64,000 nucleotides of DNA, from positions 806,001-870,000 of the forward strand of contig JAOWBW010000322.1 in assembly GCA_026119855.1 (NCBI GenBank), given 5' to 3'. A program made the position numbers and the translations under genes. The DNA comes from Campanula takesimana. Its lineage: Eukaryota > Streptophyta > Magnoliopsida > Asterales > Campanulaceae. Position 1 is the stretch's first letter. The number at the start of each line of letters is the position of its first letter. Positions 22,539 through 33,080 of this stretch are shown one piece after another. The notes beneath the pieces are model-generated. The model worked only from the letters and a program-made list of their open reading frames with translations. It made no database searches and was not told the origin of the DNA.

Positions 22539-22992
22539 TCTGATCTGAACCTCGTTTTTGTTGGTATCTGGTGGGCGGTTTGGCCCAAAACAATGTTTCA
22601 AGTATTTATTTCGCTCGGCCCATCGTTTGCTGGGGGAGCTTTAACACTCGAAATCCTTTGGGTTAGTATTTGTCCGCCTGTGCCCGGTGTTGACCGGGGG
22701 GCGTAAACACTTATTGTTTGTAGGGATTTGTATTCCTTGGTTTGTGTTTATCCCGTTCTGTTCAAGTTGCTTTTCCTCGGTTTGAGGTGTCAACAGTCCG
22801 AAGTGACGAGGCATGCTAACCGGTTTAGGCTAGGCTGTAGGCCGTGGTCGATCACCGTTATGGCCGTTTCGAACATCTATTGCTCTGTTTTGGCACACGA
22901 GAGCTAGCATTCGAGATTAGTTTCAAATCGTTGGGAGTTTTCTTATCCAAATTTGAGTCTAACCGTTAGGACCAGCTCAAGTCGTCTTATAT

Positions 22993-23114
22993 GCTAGTTA
23001 GAACTAGGCTTTAGAAGTTATGCGTAAGTGTGATCGTCAACTTCGTTAGGGTGCTAGTTATTGAAACTAGGCTTTAGAAGTCATGCTTCAAGTGTGCTCA
23101 TCGACCTCGTTAGG
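22993..23114 (+). repeat. Imperfect tandem duplication, about 60-bp unit, two copies
   Basis: GCTAGTTA...ACTAGGCTTTAGAAG...GTTAGG occurs at 22993-23050 and 23053-23114 with about ten differences. It lies in the non-coding gap between the 3' end of the antisense gene and the integrase stop, where the convergent transcripts would end. Confidence 0.8.
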
Positions 23115-23279
23115 TAATCTCGGCATTGTGAATAACGCTAAGAATGTGTTGTGCACTATAATCAAAGCTTGATGTAAATAAAATAAATGAAATTTTATTG
23201 ATGAAATCAAACTAAGACAACTAGATATCAACTATAGAATTGAAAATCTGATAAAAAGAATAAATAGCTAACCGAGGTG

Positions 23280-24514
23280 CTACTGATAGTACTTTCTCAA
23301 GTGCTCGGAATGCCATGAGTGTTTAAGCTCTTTTCCTTCCGGAGTTTCGAGCATGTAGGTCCCTTCCCGTATAATGTGGGTGATGATGTAAGGGCCTTCC
23401 CAGTTTGGCGAGAGCTTATTTTGTTGTGCCTTCAAGTGTGTCGACTCAATTTTTCTGAGTACCCAGTCACCGACTTCAAAGGTTCTCTTTTTCACTTTGC
23501 TGTCATGGTAGGCCTTGGTTCTTTGCTTGTAATTGATCATTCTGAGCTGGGCAGTTAGCCTTTTTTCGTCGACTAGGTCTAGGTCCAGTAGTCGGTTGTA
23601 TTCATTAACGACCTCGTCATAGTTGGTTACTCTGAAAGTCGGCAAGGACATCTCGGCTGGTGCCATTGCTTCTGAACCGTAAGTCATAGCAAAGGGTGTC
23701 TCCCCAGTTGGCCCCCGAGTGGTTGTACGGACAGCCCATAAAGCTAGGGGGAGTTCGTCCAGCCACTTTCCTTGGTTGCCTTCTAAATTCTTGGTGAGTG
23801 CTCTTAAGACAAGTTTGTTGGCGGCTTCGGCTTGTCCATTGCCTTGAGGATGGCTGACTGACGACTTCTTGTGCTTGACTCCCAACCTATTCATCTCCTC
23901 GGTGAAGGCATCAGAGAATTGTAGGCCATTGTCTGTTACTATAGTGTGTGGCTCGCCAAACCGACACCATATGTAATCATGGATAAAGTTGATGGCGTTT
24001 TCTTCAGTGATCTTTGCTAGTGGTTTCGCCTCTACCCACTTGGTGAAGTAATCGACTGCCACAATTACATATTTGTTGCTCCCTTTGGCTAATGGGAATG
24101 GTCCAATGATGTCGACTCCCCACATGTCGAATGTCCATGTCGGTATGATCAAGCTTTGTTCTACGGCAGGTACTTTGGGTAAGTCGGAGTAGCGTTGACA
24201 TTTATCACATTTCTTTACATAGGCTTGGGCATCCTCCCTTATATTTGGCCAATAGTAGCCAAGTGTGATGATCTTGTCGGCAAGGGTTCTGGCCCCCGGG
24301 TGTCCCCCACAAACTCCCCCATGCACCTCGGCGAGGAGTTTCTCGGTGCTTTTTGGCGCAACACATCTAAGGAGAGGTCTGGAGAATGACCTTCTGTATA
24401 GGATGCCGTTCTAGACTATCTATCTTGCCGTCTTCTTTTTGATCGACTTAGCTTCTAACTCATCTTCAGGAAGCTTTCCCTTCTCCAAGTAGTCTTTGTA
24501 GTTGTCGATCCATG
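23280..24514 (-). pseudogene. Gypsy integrase with two in-frame amber codons upstream
   Basis: The open stretch 23280-24326 contains HxxxCxxC zinc-binding residues (ADKIITLGYYWPNI, then KKCDKCQRY). The catalytic core has its aspartates in FDMWGVDIIGPFP and TDNGLQF and its glutamate in PQGNGQAEAANK, so the D,D-E set is intact. The C-terminal region has FEVGDWVLRK and ends KHSWHSEHLRKYYQ. The stretch joining it to RNase H (24327-24514) contains two TAG codons three codons apart near 24411-24425, and a one-base loss lies near 24550. The integrase proper is thus well preserved but separated from the rest of pol. Confidence 0.9.
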
Positions 24515-25636
24515 TCATTTCCTCATCATCCAGGAGCAAGATCTCCAGTCTTTCATAAGCGGGTGGTCAGCAAAAATGATTAGGGGATCCGAGTCTTCAG
24601 CTGTTGCCATCTTTGAAAGCATGTCGGCTTCCAGGTTGTATTCTCTACCTACTTGCCGTATATCCCAGAATTCAAAGTTTTTGGTCAGGTTTAGGACGAG
24701 ATCTTTGTACTTGGTCAGCATGTGGTTTTCGGTGTTGTATTCCCCTTTAACTTGATTCACCACCAATTGGGAGTCGCTGTATGCTACCAATCTCGTTGCA
24801 CCAAAGAACTTGGCTCTTTCTAGTCCTAGGATTAGGGCTTCATATTCAGCTTGATTATTTGAGGCGGGGAACTTGAACCTGATAAAATCACGTGCAACAT
24901 GCTCGCCGGCAGGGCTAGTCAAGTAGACTCTGGCGCCGCTTCTACCTTGGGTAGTTGACCCATCGGTGTATAGGACCCAACAGTTGGGTGGTAACTCTTC
25001 CAAGGGCTCTCTGTCCATAGGGAACTTCCTTTTTCGGGTGGTTGGCGTATGTTCATTTGTGAAGGCGGTCTCGACCAAGAAGTCGGCAAGAGGTTGGGCC
25101 AGAAGAGTCTTCCTCGGCTTGTAGGTTATGTCGAATTCGGTCAGTTCGATCGACCAGTTAAGTAGGCGTCCTGAGCTGTCCATCTTGTGAAGTATTTTTC
25201 TAAGAGGAGCGTCGATGTAGACCGTGATTGGATGAGCTGAGAAGTAGGCTCGTAGTTTTCTGGCCGCAATTACCAAGGCATAAGCAATTTTCTCGACATT
25301 GAAGTATCTGCTCTCGGTATCTGACAGCGCCTTGCTGACGTAGTAGACCGGCTTCTGGATACCGCTTTCTTCTCTAACTAGCACAGCTGCTACGGCTCGG
25401 TCGGTTGCCGCTAAGAAGACGTACAATGTCTCTCCCATGACCGGGCTGCTAAGTAGGGGTGGAGAGCCGAGGTAGTCTTTCAGTTGCTGGAACGAGGTCG
25501 AGCACTCAGGCGTCCAAGCAAAATCCTTCGTTCCCTTCAAGGCTTTGAAAAAGGGGAGTGATTTTTCTGTCGATTTTGCGATAAATCTACCGAGTGCCGC
25601 TACTTTCTCGTTCAACCTTTGAAACCTCTTTGACAC
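24515..25636 (-). pseudogene. Gypsy RNase H region (two RNase H-like domains)
   Basis: This starts at the end of RT (the RFIAKSTEKSLPFFKALKG connection) and gives a first RNase H domain (LYVFLAATDRAVAAVLVRE, AARKLRAYFSAHPITVYID). A second domain follows (CWVLYTDGSTTQGRSGARVY, NQAEYEALILGLERAKFFGA, AYSDSQLVVNQVKGEY). A second RNase H of this kind is the defining acquisition of the Tat clade. A one-base insertion near 25630 separates it from RT and a one-base deletion near 24550 ends the frame prematurely. Confidence 0.9.
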
Positions 25637-27581
25637 AAATCGGCTCCCTCATGTCAATCAAGGCTTGGATCTTTTCTGGATTAACCTCGATGCCTCGCTG
25701 AGAAACCATGAAACCCAGAAACTTACCCGCGGTAACCCCGAAGACGCACTTGCTAGGGTTGAGCTTCATATCGTTAGCTTTCAAGTTGTCAATGGTTTCT
25801 TTCAGATCTGGTATATGGCTGCCGATCTTGGTCTTGATCACCATGTCATCAATGTAGGCCTCCATATTCCGTCCTATCTGAGATTTGAAGACCTTGTTCA
25901 CCATCCTCTGATACGTGTCTTCTGCATTCTTTAGACCGAAAGGCATCATGACGTAGCAGTATACGCCGCCTGCAGCTTGAAAGGCCGTCCTTTCTATGTC
26001 GTCCTCGGCCATTTTGACTTGATGATAGCCAGAGTAGGCGTCCAAGAAACTGAGGGTTTGATGGCCGGCAATGGAGTCTACGAGCTTGTCAATCCTGGGG
26101 AGGGGGTAGCTATCTTTGGGACAGGCCTTGTTCAGGTCCGTAAAGTCCACGCACATCCTCCATTTGCCATTGTGCTTCTTTACCATGACGACGTTTGCAA
26201 GCCACTCGGGGTATGTTGCCTCTCTTATGATGCCGGCTTTGAGGAGTTTGTCGACCTCGGTTTCAATTGCTTTTTCCTTGTCGGTAGAGAAGACTCGTCT
26301 TGTCTGCTTGACCGGTTTGAAGAACTTGTCGACTTCCAGTTTGTGGAGAGCGACAGCTTCCTTTACTCCCACCATGTCATCTACTTTCCAGGCAAATACA
26401 TCCAAGTTGTTTTGGAGTAGGGAGATGAGCTCTTCTCGTTCTTGTTGGGAGAGTTGCTTCCCAATCTTTACTTTCTGATCTGGATAGTCTGGGTTGATGA
26501 CGACCTCGTCTAACTGATCCACAGGCTTAAGTTCGGGGCCGTCTCTGAACTCTAGGGTCTCAACAATGATCTGCTTGACCTTCTCCTTGTCATCCCCTTC
26601 CAAACTTAGGTTTTCCATGTCTAACAGTTTTTTGATCTCGGTTTCCATGTCAGTCGGCTGTGTGGCCCCCGAGCTTGGGACGATGGTAAGAGCCAAGTTA
26701 CTCGGCTCGTCCGAAGCTGTGTTCATCGAGATACAACCGAAGCCGTAAGTAATCTCGGCCATAGTTGGGACGTCGTTGTCAAGAATAACCCACTCTTCAG
26801 GTTCATCTTCAACAGTCGCCAATAGAACACCGATATGTGGCGTCGAGGTTGTAACCGTGGTTAATTTTGAAACCGTGATTCTTTTATCTGGAGTATCAAT
26901 CTCCATTTTGGCCTTTGCTTTCCTGGACTTCATCACATGTTCCAAAAAATCTCTAGGCGAGCCTGGGACGCACCCAATTCCAGCCGGGGTGGGGAACTTC
27001 ACCCTTTGGTGGGGAAGGGAGGCAACCAGTCCCAACTTTCCTTGACTGGGTGCACCTAGGATAGCATGGTAATCACTGTCTAGATCCATGACTATGAAGG
27101 TGACCGTGGCCGAGGTTTTGTAGGGATGAGTGCCGACTTCCAAGAGTAAGTCGACGGTTCCTTTGGCATCGGCCTTATGATTAGTGAATCCTTCTAGCCT
27201 TCCATTATATGGGGTCAGCATTGTGTCAGGAAGTTCCATCTCTTTAAAAGTGCGATAGTATAGCACATCCTTGGCCGCTCCGGAATCTATGAGGAGCCTG
27301 TCTGACTCGCAATTATCAATGCGGCCTGTAATGACCAATGGTTGTTCTCTCATCGCACGGTCTCCCGCCAATTCATTCGGAGAAAAACTGATCACTTCCT
27401 CCCTCTCATGGATCCAGGGAGGGATGTGGAAGACTTTACTTAGCTCGTAAATCTGCTCCTTGAGTTTCTTGTTTGATGGAATTTCCTCCCTGATCACGCC
27501 TATCAACCTAGCCCGAGGGGGCCTGTCTACATGGTCATTGTTTTTGTCTTCTTCCCTTGGGCGTTTATTTTCCTTGGCCAT
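25587..27581 (-). pseudogene. Gypsy protease-reverse transcriptase region
   Basis: A 664-codon open stretch. The protease active site reads LLIDSGAAKDVLYYRTF, with DSG in place of DTG as is common in this clade. RT follows with WRMCVDFTDLNKACPKDSYP, the FLDAYSGYHQ motif and the catalytic AYIDDMVIK, so all core RT residues are present. It shares its frame with the gag zinc-knuckle segment, separated by a single TAG at 27615-27617. Its 3' end runs out of frame at a one-base insertion in a T run near 25630. Confidence 0.9.
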
Positions 27582-27614
27582 GAACTGATTGAGCTTGCCT
27601 TGGTCGGCCCATTT

Positions 27615-29218
27615 CTATAGAATCTTCTTCAGAGCAAAACAGTTCTCGGTGTCGTGGTCGTTATCTCCGTGATAGGAGCAATACTTTGTGGTATCCTTCG
27701 GGTATTTCGGGTTGTCTTTTAGAGGCTTGGGGTTGGGGAGATCCACCAGATTCATGATCTCAGAGATCGGTTTATTGAATGTGGTGAATGTCTCGGTCCC
27801 CCTGGTCCTGTTCTTGCCTTTGCCGTTTCCCCCGTTGGTCCCCTGGGACGAGTTCCCGTTATGCGACTTGTCATGATCTCGTTCCCGTTCCTTATGACCA
27901 TATAACGTCTTTTTCTTCTCCTCGGCGATGGCCGTGGCGTAAGCAACATGGTACAATTCGGCCTTTGTGAGGGGCTCTTTGAGTCGGCAAGGTCCCTAAA
28001 CCGGTTGTAGAAGCTCAGGGTGGACTCGTTTTTGCTCTGGACCATGTTGGCTAGGTCAGACAACCTTTTCTTCCTCGCAACGGCGGTAGCAAAATATTCC
28101 AAAAATTGTGATTTCAACTTGGCAAAGGAATTGATACTGCTTTTCTCAAGATCCATGAACCAGGACCGAGCTGCCTTTGTTAAGGTGCTTGCAAAGGCCT
28201 TACACAGTACGTCATCCTGATTGGACACTAGGGCCATGGTGGCCTCAAAGGCTTGGATGTGATCCAGAGCATCGGCGTTGCCGGAAGACTTGTCTAGATG
28301 TGGAAGCTTTAACTGTGGATTAGGTGGTGCATCCTTAATCCTCTGCGCGAAAGGGCGCATAGCGTCATAGTCATTATTGGGTTTCCTGTGCCCCTGATTC
28401 ATCATCTCAATGTCGTCGAGCCTTTCTCTAAGGTCGATAATGTCCCTTGTGCTGAATGCCGAGGTGTGACTGGAACTGACTATGCTTCGATCTCGGTGTC
28501 TCCTTTCACCTTGGATTGGTTCGAGGCGATGCCTTGAAGGAGTACGGCGAGGTAGAGTGTGCCGGGGTGGATCCAGTCGAGGTGGTGTGCGCCTTGGTGG
28601 ATCCTGTCTGGGAGGTGAATGACGTCGGGCGTCCCCATGACGTCTTTCCTCTATAATTCCCACTCCAGGGGATTCATCTTCTTGTTCTTCCCGGTGGCGA
28701 TTAATATGGTCTCTCAGGTCCCCATCTAGATTGAGTCTTCCTAACCGTCCGTCTTGGCGACTTACACGGCTCCTGGGAGGCACATCCCGTCTACGATTTT
28801 GTAGGGGCTCCCTTTTGCTCACTCTGTCATCCAGATTTGTCCCCCTCGTTCCAGACGGCTGGAGTAGGTTAGCCAAGGAATTTTTGGGGTCAAGTTCTAA
28901 CAGGGCCCGCTGTGCGTCGGCTAGCTGTTGGAGTGTGTGAACATTCTGTTGAAGCAATGTCCTCTTGTCCAATGGCAGCGGCTGTGATGGTCCTGCTCCA
29001 TTGTTTCAGGATCATGTCCGTCGGCGGCGCCCATATTGATTAACAACATTGGGGGCCAGCCCCTTTGAACGGGTATGCATTCCTCCCCCTTGTGCGGGTG
29101 CTGTAGGTGGGAGCCTCTGGTTCTGTGCAGCAGCGTTTGTGTTTTTGGGGGGCGGTGCATCCCTTGTGGTTTCTTTAGAAGGGGTGGTTTCTCGCCCGTC
29201 AACCAATTCTTCGGCCAT
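27615..29218 (-). pseudogene. Gypsy gag, frameshifted
   Basis: Probable start ATG at 29216-29218 (MAEELVDGRE). The same frame then holds two TGA stops near 29012 and 29006 before the long open part (from about 28972). That part includes a coil (HTLQQLADAQRALLEL), an Arg/Pro-rich stretch and the gag core (SWFMDLEKSSINSFAKLKSQ, TLSFYNRFRDLADS). A one-base loss near 27983 shifts the frame. The other frame then continues through YHVAYATAIAEEKKK to a knuckle-like CSYHGDNDHDTENC and the TAG at 27615-27617. Both TGA codons could arise from CGA by loss of a methylated cytosine. Confidence 0.8.
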
Positions 29219-29254
29219 GGTCTGGAATTATCTGGCTAAAGAACTGACCAATCG

Positions 29255-29273
29255 ATTTCCGGCAATGGAACCA
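29255..29273 (-). promoter_or_regulatory. Candidate primer-binding site of the gypsy element
   Basis: Three bases inside the 5' LTR the minus strand reads TGGTTCCATTGCCGGAAAT. It begins with TGG as a PBS must and loosely resembles the tRNA-Asp-type site of other Tat elements (GTTGCCGG), but I could not match it to a specific tRNA. Confidence 0.5.
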
Positions 29274-29276
29274 AAC

Positions 29277-29946
29277 TGCTGACGCCAAAATCTGGTTGGA
29301 TCAGCCTTCGTCTAGCGGTTCGGATAATCCCAGCGACAGTTCTTGATGGCCGGATCTGCACACACGAAACAAACGTAAACTACACCGGGGCTTCACCGGC
29401 GAAGGCCCTCCGGTGTAAGAATAAGGATATGGGTGATTAGAAATAGAGAAAATCAATTGACCAGATTAGAGCCAAAAGTTCATTACCCCTTTTCCTGTTG
29501 TGAGGACCTGTTTATATAGGCGTAGGTGAATGAGTCTTAACGTGTTAGAGAAGCTAGGATGCCCGTGTTGATGTAGGACTCGCATTCCTTGGAGATAGAC
29601 TCCTGATAAGGATGGATGATATCCTGTTATCTGGTATAAGAGATATCCTTGTTTAGATAAGGATTCTTTAGTGTCAGAGTTGTAACATAACTCTGTAAGA
29701 GGTTTCCCAACAATAATGGGAGGTTTCTGATGTAAGTCGGCCCGTCATCTAACTCGGCTCGTCATAGAGGCCGGCTATGGATTGGGCTTCTCGGACTTGG
29801 CCTAGGCAAGGACTGCCTGCTCGGCCTTACTGATGTCGGCCTATAAACATGGGCTTCCCGTGAGTGGGCCTCTTGGTATAGGTCTGTTAGGCATGTAGGC
29901 CCGGAGTATCCGGGCTCCGTTTAACCAAGTCGGTTTATATCGTTCA
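29277..29946 (-). repeat. 5' LTR of the gypsy element
   Basis: It has the same termini as the other LTR (TGCTGACGCC ... ATCGTTCA in plus orientation). The minus-strand TATA box (CCTATATAAAC) lies at about 29510-29520, so gag-pol RNA should begin near 29480. Confidence 0.95.
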
Positions 29947-29951
29947 GGTCC

Positions 29952-31011
29952 CCTAGTCTCAATGAGCTCGCCTCGCCTGATCATTTCCTTGTTATTAACC
30001 CCACACAAGTTACGTATATTATCACTTCCATCCTTTCTCACGCTTAATTTCCGGCATCGCTCATTTTATGCCTTCACTTTTGATTTACTTTCCTTCAGAG
30101 GAGTTATTAAGGATGAAAAGAGATATGAGCTTGTCTCGAACCCGCAATGAACCCTCTAGTGGGCAAATGTTTTTTTTTTCCTAATCTGTAGAATTTGAGG
30201 TGAGTTTAAAATTTCCTTGAATCCGCCCCGTTTATGGCCGGCCTTGGCCCCAAGCGAGCAAGGTGGCCGTGTAGTGTATTATAGTAGATCTTTATAATTT
30301 TGAGGAATAAACTAGGACGGGTATTGTTCGAGTTTTGGTGATTGTGGAAGGAAGGTGTTTGAAAATATCAAATGCGTCTAAAATTTGCCTCAGTGCTATT
30401 ACCAAGTTTTAGCTTTTATTAAAATTTAACTAAGTTGACAAAATCAAAGTTAAATTAACTTTTTGGGAAAGGTAGTATATACTCCATCCGTCTCACTCGA
30501 AATAGGATTTTTGGTCAACTTAATTATACTTTGACTAATAATTTGAAGAAAAATAATGATGCTAATAAAAATTTAAAAATTGTTACTGTATCACGATTAC
30601 TAATAAACTCAATAACTATTTTTCGATTTTCATTAGGATAATTATTTTTCTTGAAATTATTGGTCAAATTATAATTAGGTTGACCAAGAATCCTATTTCG
30701 AGTGGGATAGAGGGAGTATCTAGTTTATAAGGGCGATAGAGGCATATTGATTCATTGTCGCAATTTAAACAAAATTGTGAGATATAAAATCATTGAAAAG
30801 TTATTAACTTTCTGATAGTTTAAAATACATGCTTGTAATTATAGATCCAACTAACTTGAACTTAGACTCATTGGATAGAAATATGAAAAATCTATGTCTG
30901 AAAGTTTGACCAAGTTGGTAAACAGCTGCTTGTAATTCATTTTGGAGGTGCAATACTTCCTAATCATGGTGTTCTTTTGCGTACAGGGAAGGCAACTCAG
31001 TTGCAGATGTA
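29952..31011. other. Intergenic, no gene seen
   Basis: Between two retrotransposons. Apart from the Stowaway MITE at 30482-30716 I recognise nothing; short ORFs have no domain. Confidence 0.7.
30482..30716. mobile_element. Stowaway-like MITE
   Basis: The ends CTCCATCCGTCTCACTCGAA and TTCGAGTGGGATAGAGGGAG are inverse to one another and flanked by TA. The subterminal part contains inverted GGTCAACTTAAT-type motifs. Confidence 0.85.
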
Positions 31012-31016
31012 CTCGC

Positions 31017-31878
31017 TGTTGGATAAAATCTTGTAAATATCGAAAGGAAAACGATTACATATTGAAATACAATATACAACAATAATTGAAAGTATGAAAA
31101 TAAACGTTACAACAGTATTTAGTCACTTGTATCCGAGTCGTGTAAAACAACACTCTCCTTAAGACTAATTCATCCCCCTCTCTATGAGTGCTTGAGGTTT
31201 AACGGGCGTTAGTCTTCCAGGATAAAACGGATTGACCGGATGCAACTCCGCACTTGAGCCTTCCGGCGAAATGAACTATGCTTGGACAAAATCACCATTC
31301 CAATTATTCTAGGAGGCCAAAGGAAAAAGATGAGCAAATTGCAAGAGGGAGAGTAGAAGAATTGATGGAAAAATTTCTTTTTGTGTGTGTTTTCTTTTTC
31401 ATCTTTTTTTTTCTTCCAAAAAAAACTTGTGGGTGTTTCTTTTATAGCTCAAAACCCCCTAAGGATTAATTCACCAATTAATCCATATATTGATGATCAA
31501 GTTAATTTCAACAATTAACATTGTCATCAATAGTTTGCAAGTTACATTTGCTAGTCAATAATGGACATTAAGCTTAGAAGTAATTCTTAGAACTTAATCT
31601 TAAATTAAAATAATTATAATTCAATAAAAGTGACAAAAACTATCAACTAGTTTTTCCATTCTTTTCACATGTGAGACAAACTCACATTTCCAACTTCCAT
31701 CCATTTATTTGAGCTATAATATTATTATTATTCAATCTTCAAATAGAACAAATAAATATATCATTTTCATATTCTCACGGAGTAGAATATGAACTCACAA
31801 TAATCTTTGTCCAACGACAAACGATTCTTGCATGAAAATATACACAATTTCCTTCACACACAACACACTTTTCCAACA
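31017..31878 (-). repeat. 3' LTR of the eroded copia element
   Basis: TGTTGG...CCAACA termini. By eye roughly 97-98% identical to the partner at 36391. A minus-strand TATA (GCTATAAAAG) lies at about 31439-31448. Confidence 0.9.
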
Positions 31879-32876
31879 ATCCCCCACATGAAGGAAATTG
31901 AGGACGAGATTGGTGATAGAGTCTGGCAGACAAAAACTTGCATACGAAGGTGTGGGGATATTACCCATTGAACATCCGCTCGTACTAGCATATTTACTCT
32001 ACTCGCAAGTCGATAGACGCGATGTCCTTGAATCGATATGCTTTTTGTGTAGCCGATCATATACTAGACACAAGTAATGTCCTAACATATTTCATTTCTC
32101 ATAGCTATGTTCGTTCATGGCCCTGAACATAATGCCTGGTTCCGCGAGAGGGTCTAAGAATTGAGCCTCACACAATTCTCCTCGAAGCGGCACGCCCCTC
32201 TTCTCTCTCACTTAGGTGACTTCTTGAAGGTAACCCGTATTATCCCGCTCGACTTTCTCGAAGCGTAAGAGTCACTAAAATCCATAGGCGTATCCTTGTC
32301 CCTTCAGGATGTCACTAATAGGAATGGACTTGGGGTTTTGACCCCCACAGTGACGCGTGAGCCTTTTAATAGTTAGGTGGTCCCTTTTGAATTTAGTTCT
32401 TAGAATCTCCAGTCATCTAGATTGGGTTTTCCGCTGTGATCAACTCTAATAGGCTTATGTCTCATTCCTCTCCATAATTTACAACTAACTCTCGGTTCTA
32501 ACCATTTGGTTAACGGATCCATTTTTCATTTGACTTTACATAGCCAAATTAGTTGAGAGTAGTTTCTTAATGGTGTTACGTCTTTGACATATATGTCAAG
32601 ACATACCATTATACATAGTGCTTTGTGTTCAATCAATCACCGATTGAATTCTAGCAATACAAACAATTGCTAGCACAAGCTTTATCTCTTGGAATATCTT
32701 CTATAAATTGGCATAGCCTCTCGGCTTTCTCACCACATTTATCTTAAGCTATAAACTTAGATTCCGCTATGAATCTATTTATAACTTATTTATTTAGAAG
32801 ACTTCCATGATATTGTCGCTTTCGCTAATAAGAATACGAAACCACTCGTAGACCTTAAGTCTTTGATTTCATATAT

Positions 32877-33080
32877 CTAAATAGCATCGCTATATTCTTC
32901 AATTATCGATAGATGTCTAGTGTAATGTAATCCGTAATCTCGATTGTAACTCAAGTACCTTAGTACTTTCACTATATATTTTGGATTACTTGTATTCCAA
33001 CTCACTAGACTATCAATAATTCTCGAGTGTTCAACTTGAGAAACAGTGTCACTTCTATTCTTCAATAGATGTTGACTCAT
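32877..33080 (-). pseudogene. copia pol fragment (RT/RNase H junction)
   Basis: VEHSRIIDSLV, then VKVLRYLSYNRDYGLHYT and EEYSDAI match the copia segment running from the end of RT into RNase H. A stretch of about 30 residues is missing between the first two motifs. This is a short in-frame relic surrounded by non-coding sequence. Confidence 0.75.

Larger units (their letters stand above)
17351..29946 (-). mobile_element. Complete Ty3/gypsy Tat-type retrotransposon with antisense genes
   Basis: A 12.6-kb element bounded by two 670-bp LTRs and a 5-bp target duplication GGTCC (17346-17350 and 29947-29951). Gag, protease-RT, RNase H and integrase lie on the minus strand in gypsy order (RT before integrase). 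Two RNase H-like regions follow RT, a hallmark of the Tat clade. Between integrase and the 3' LTR about 5 kb carries two plus-strand genes, as known for some Tat/Retand/Grande-type elements. By eye the LTRs differ at about six positions, so insertion was recent. Gag-pol is nevertheless disrupted by at least three frameshifts and five in-frame stops, so this copy cannot be autonomous. Confidence 0.95.

Noticed and set aside
25977..26420. 147-codon plus-strand ORF and other plus-strand ORFs over pol
   Set aside because: They are reverse-strand shadows of the RT coding region.
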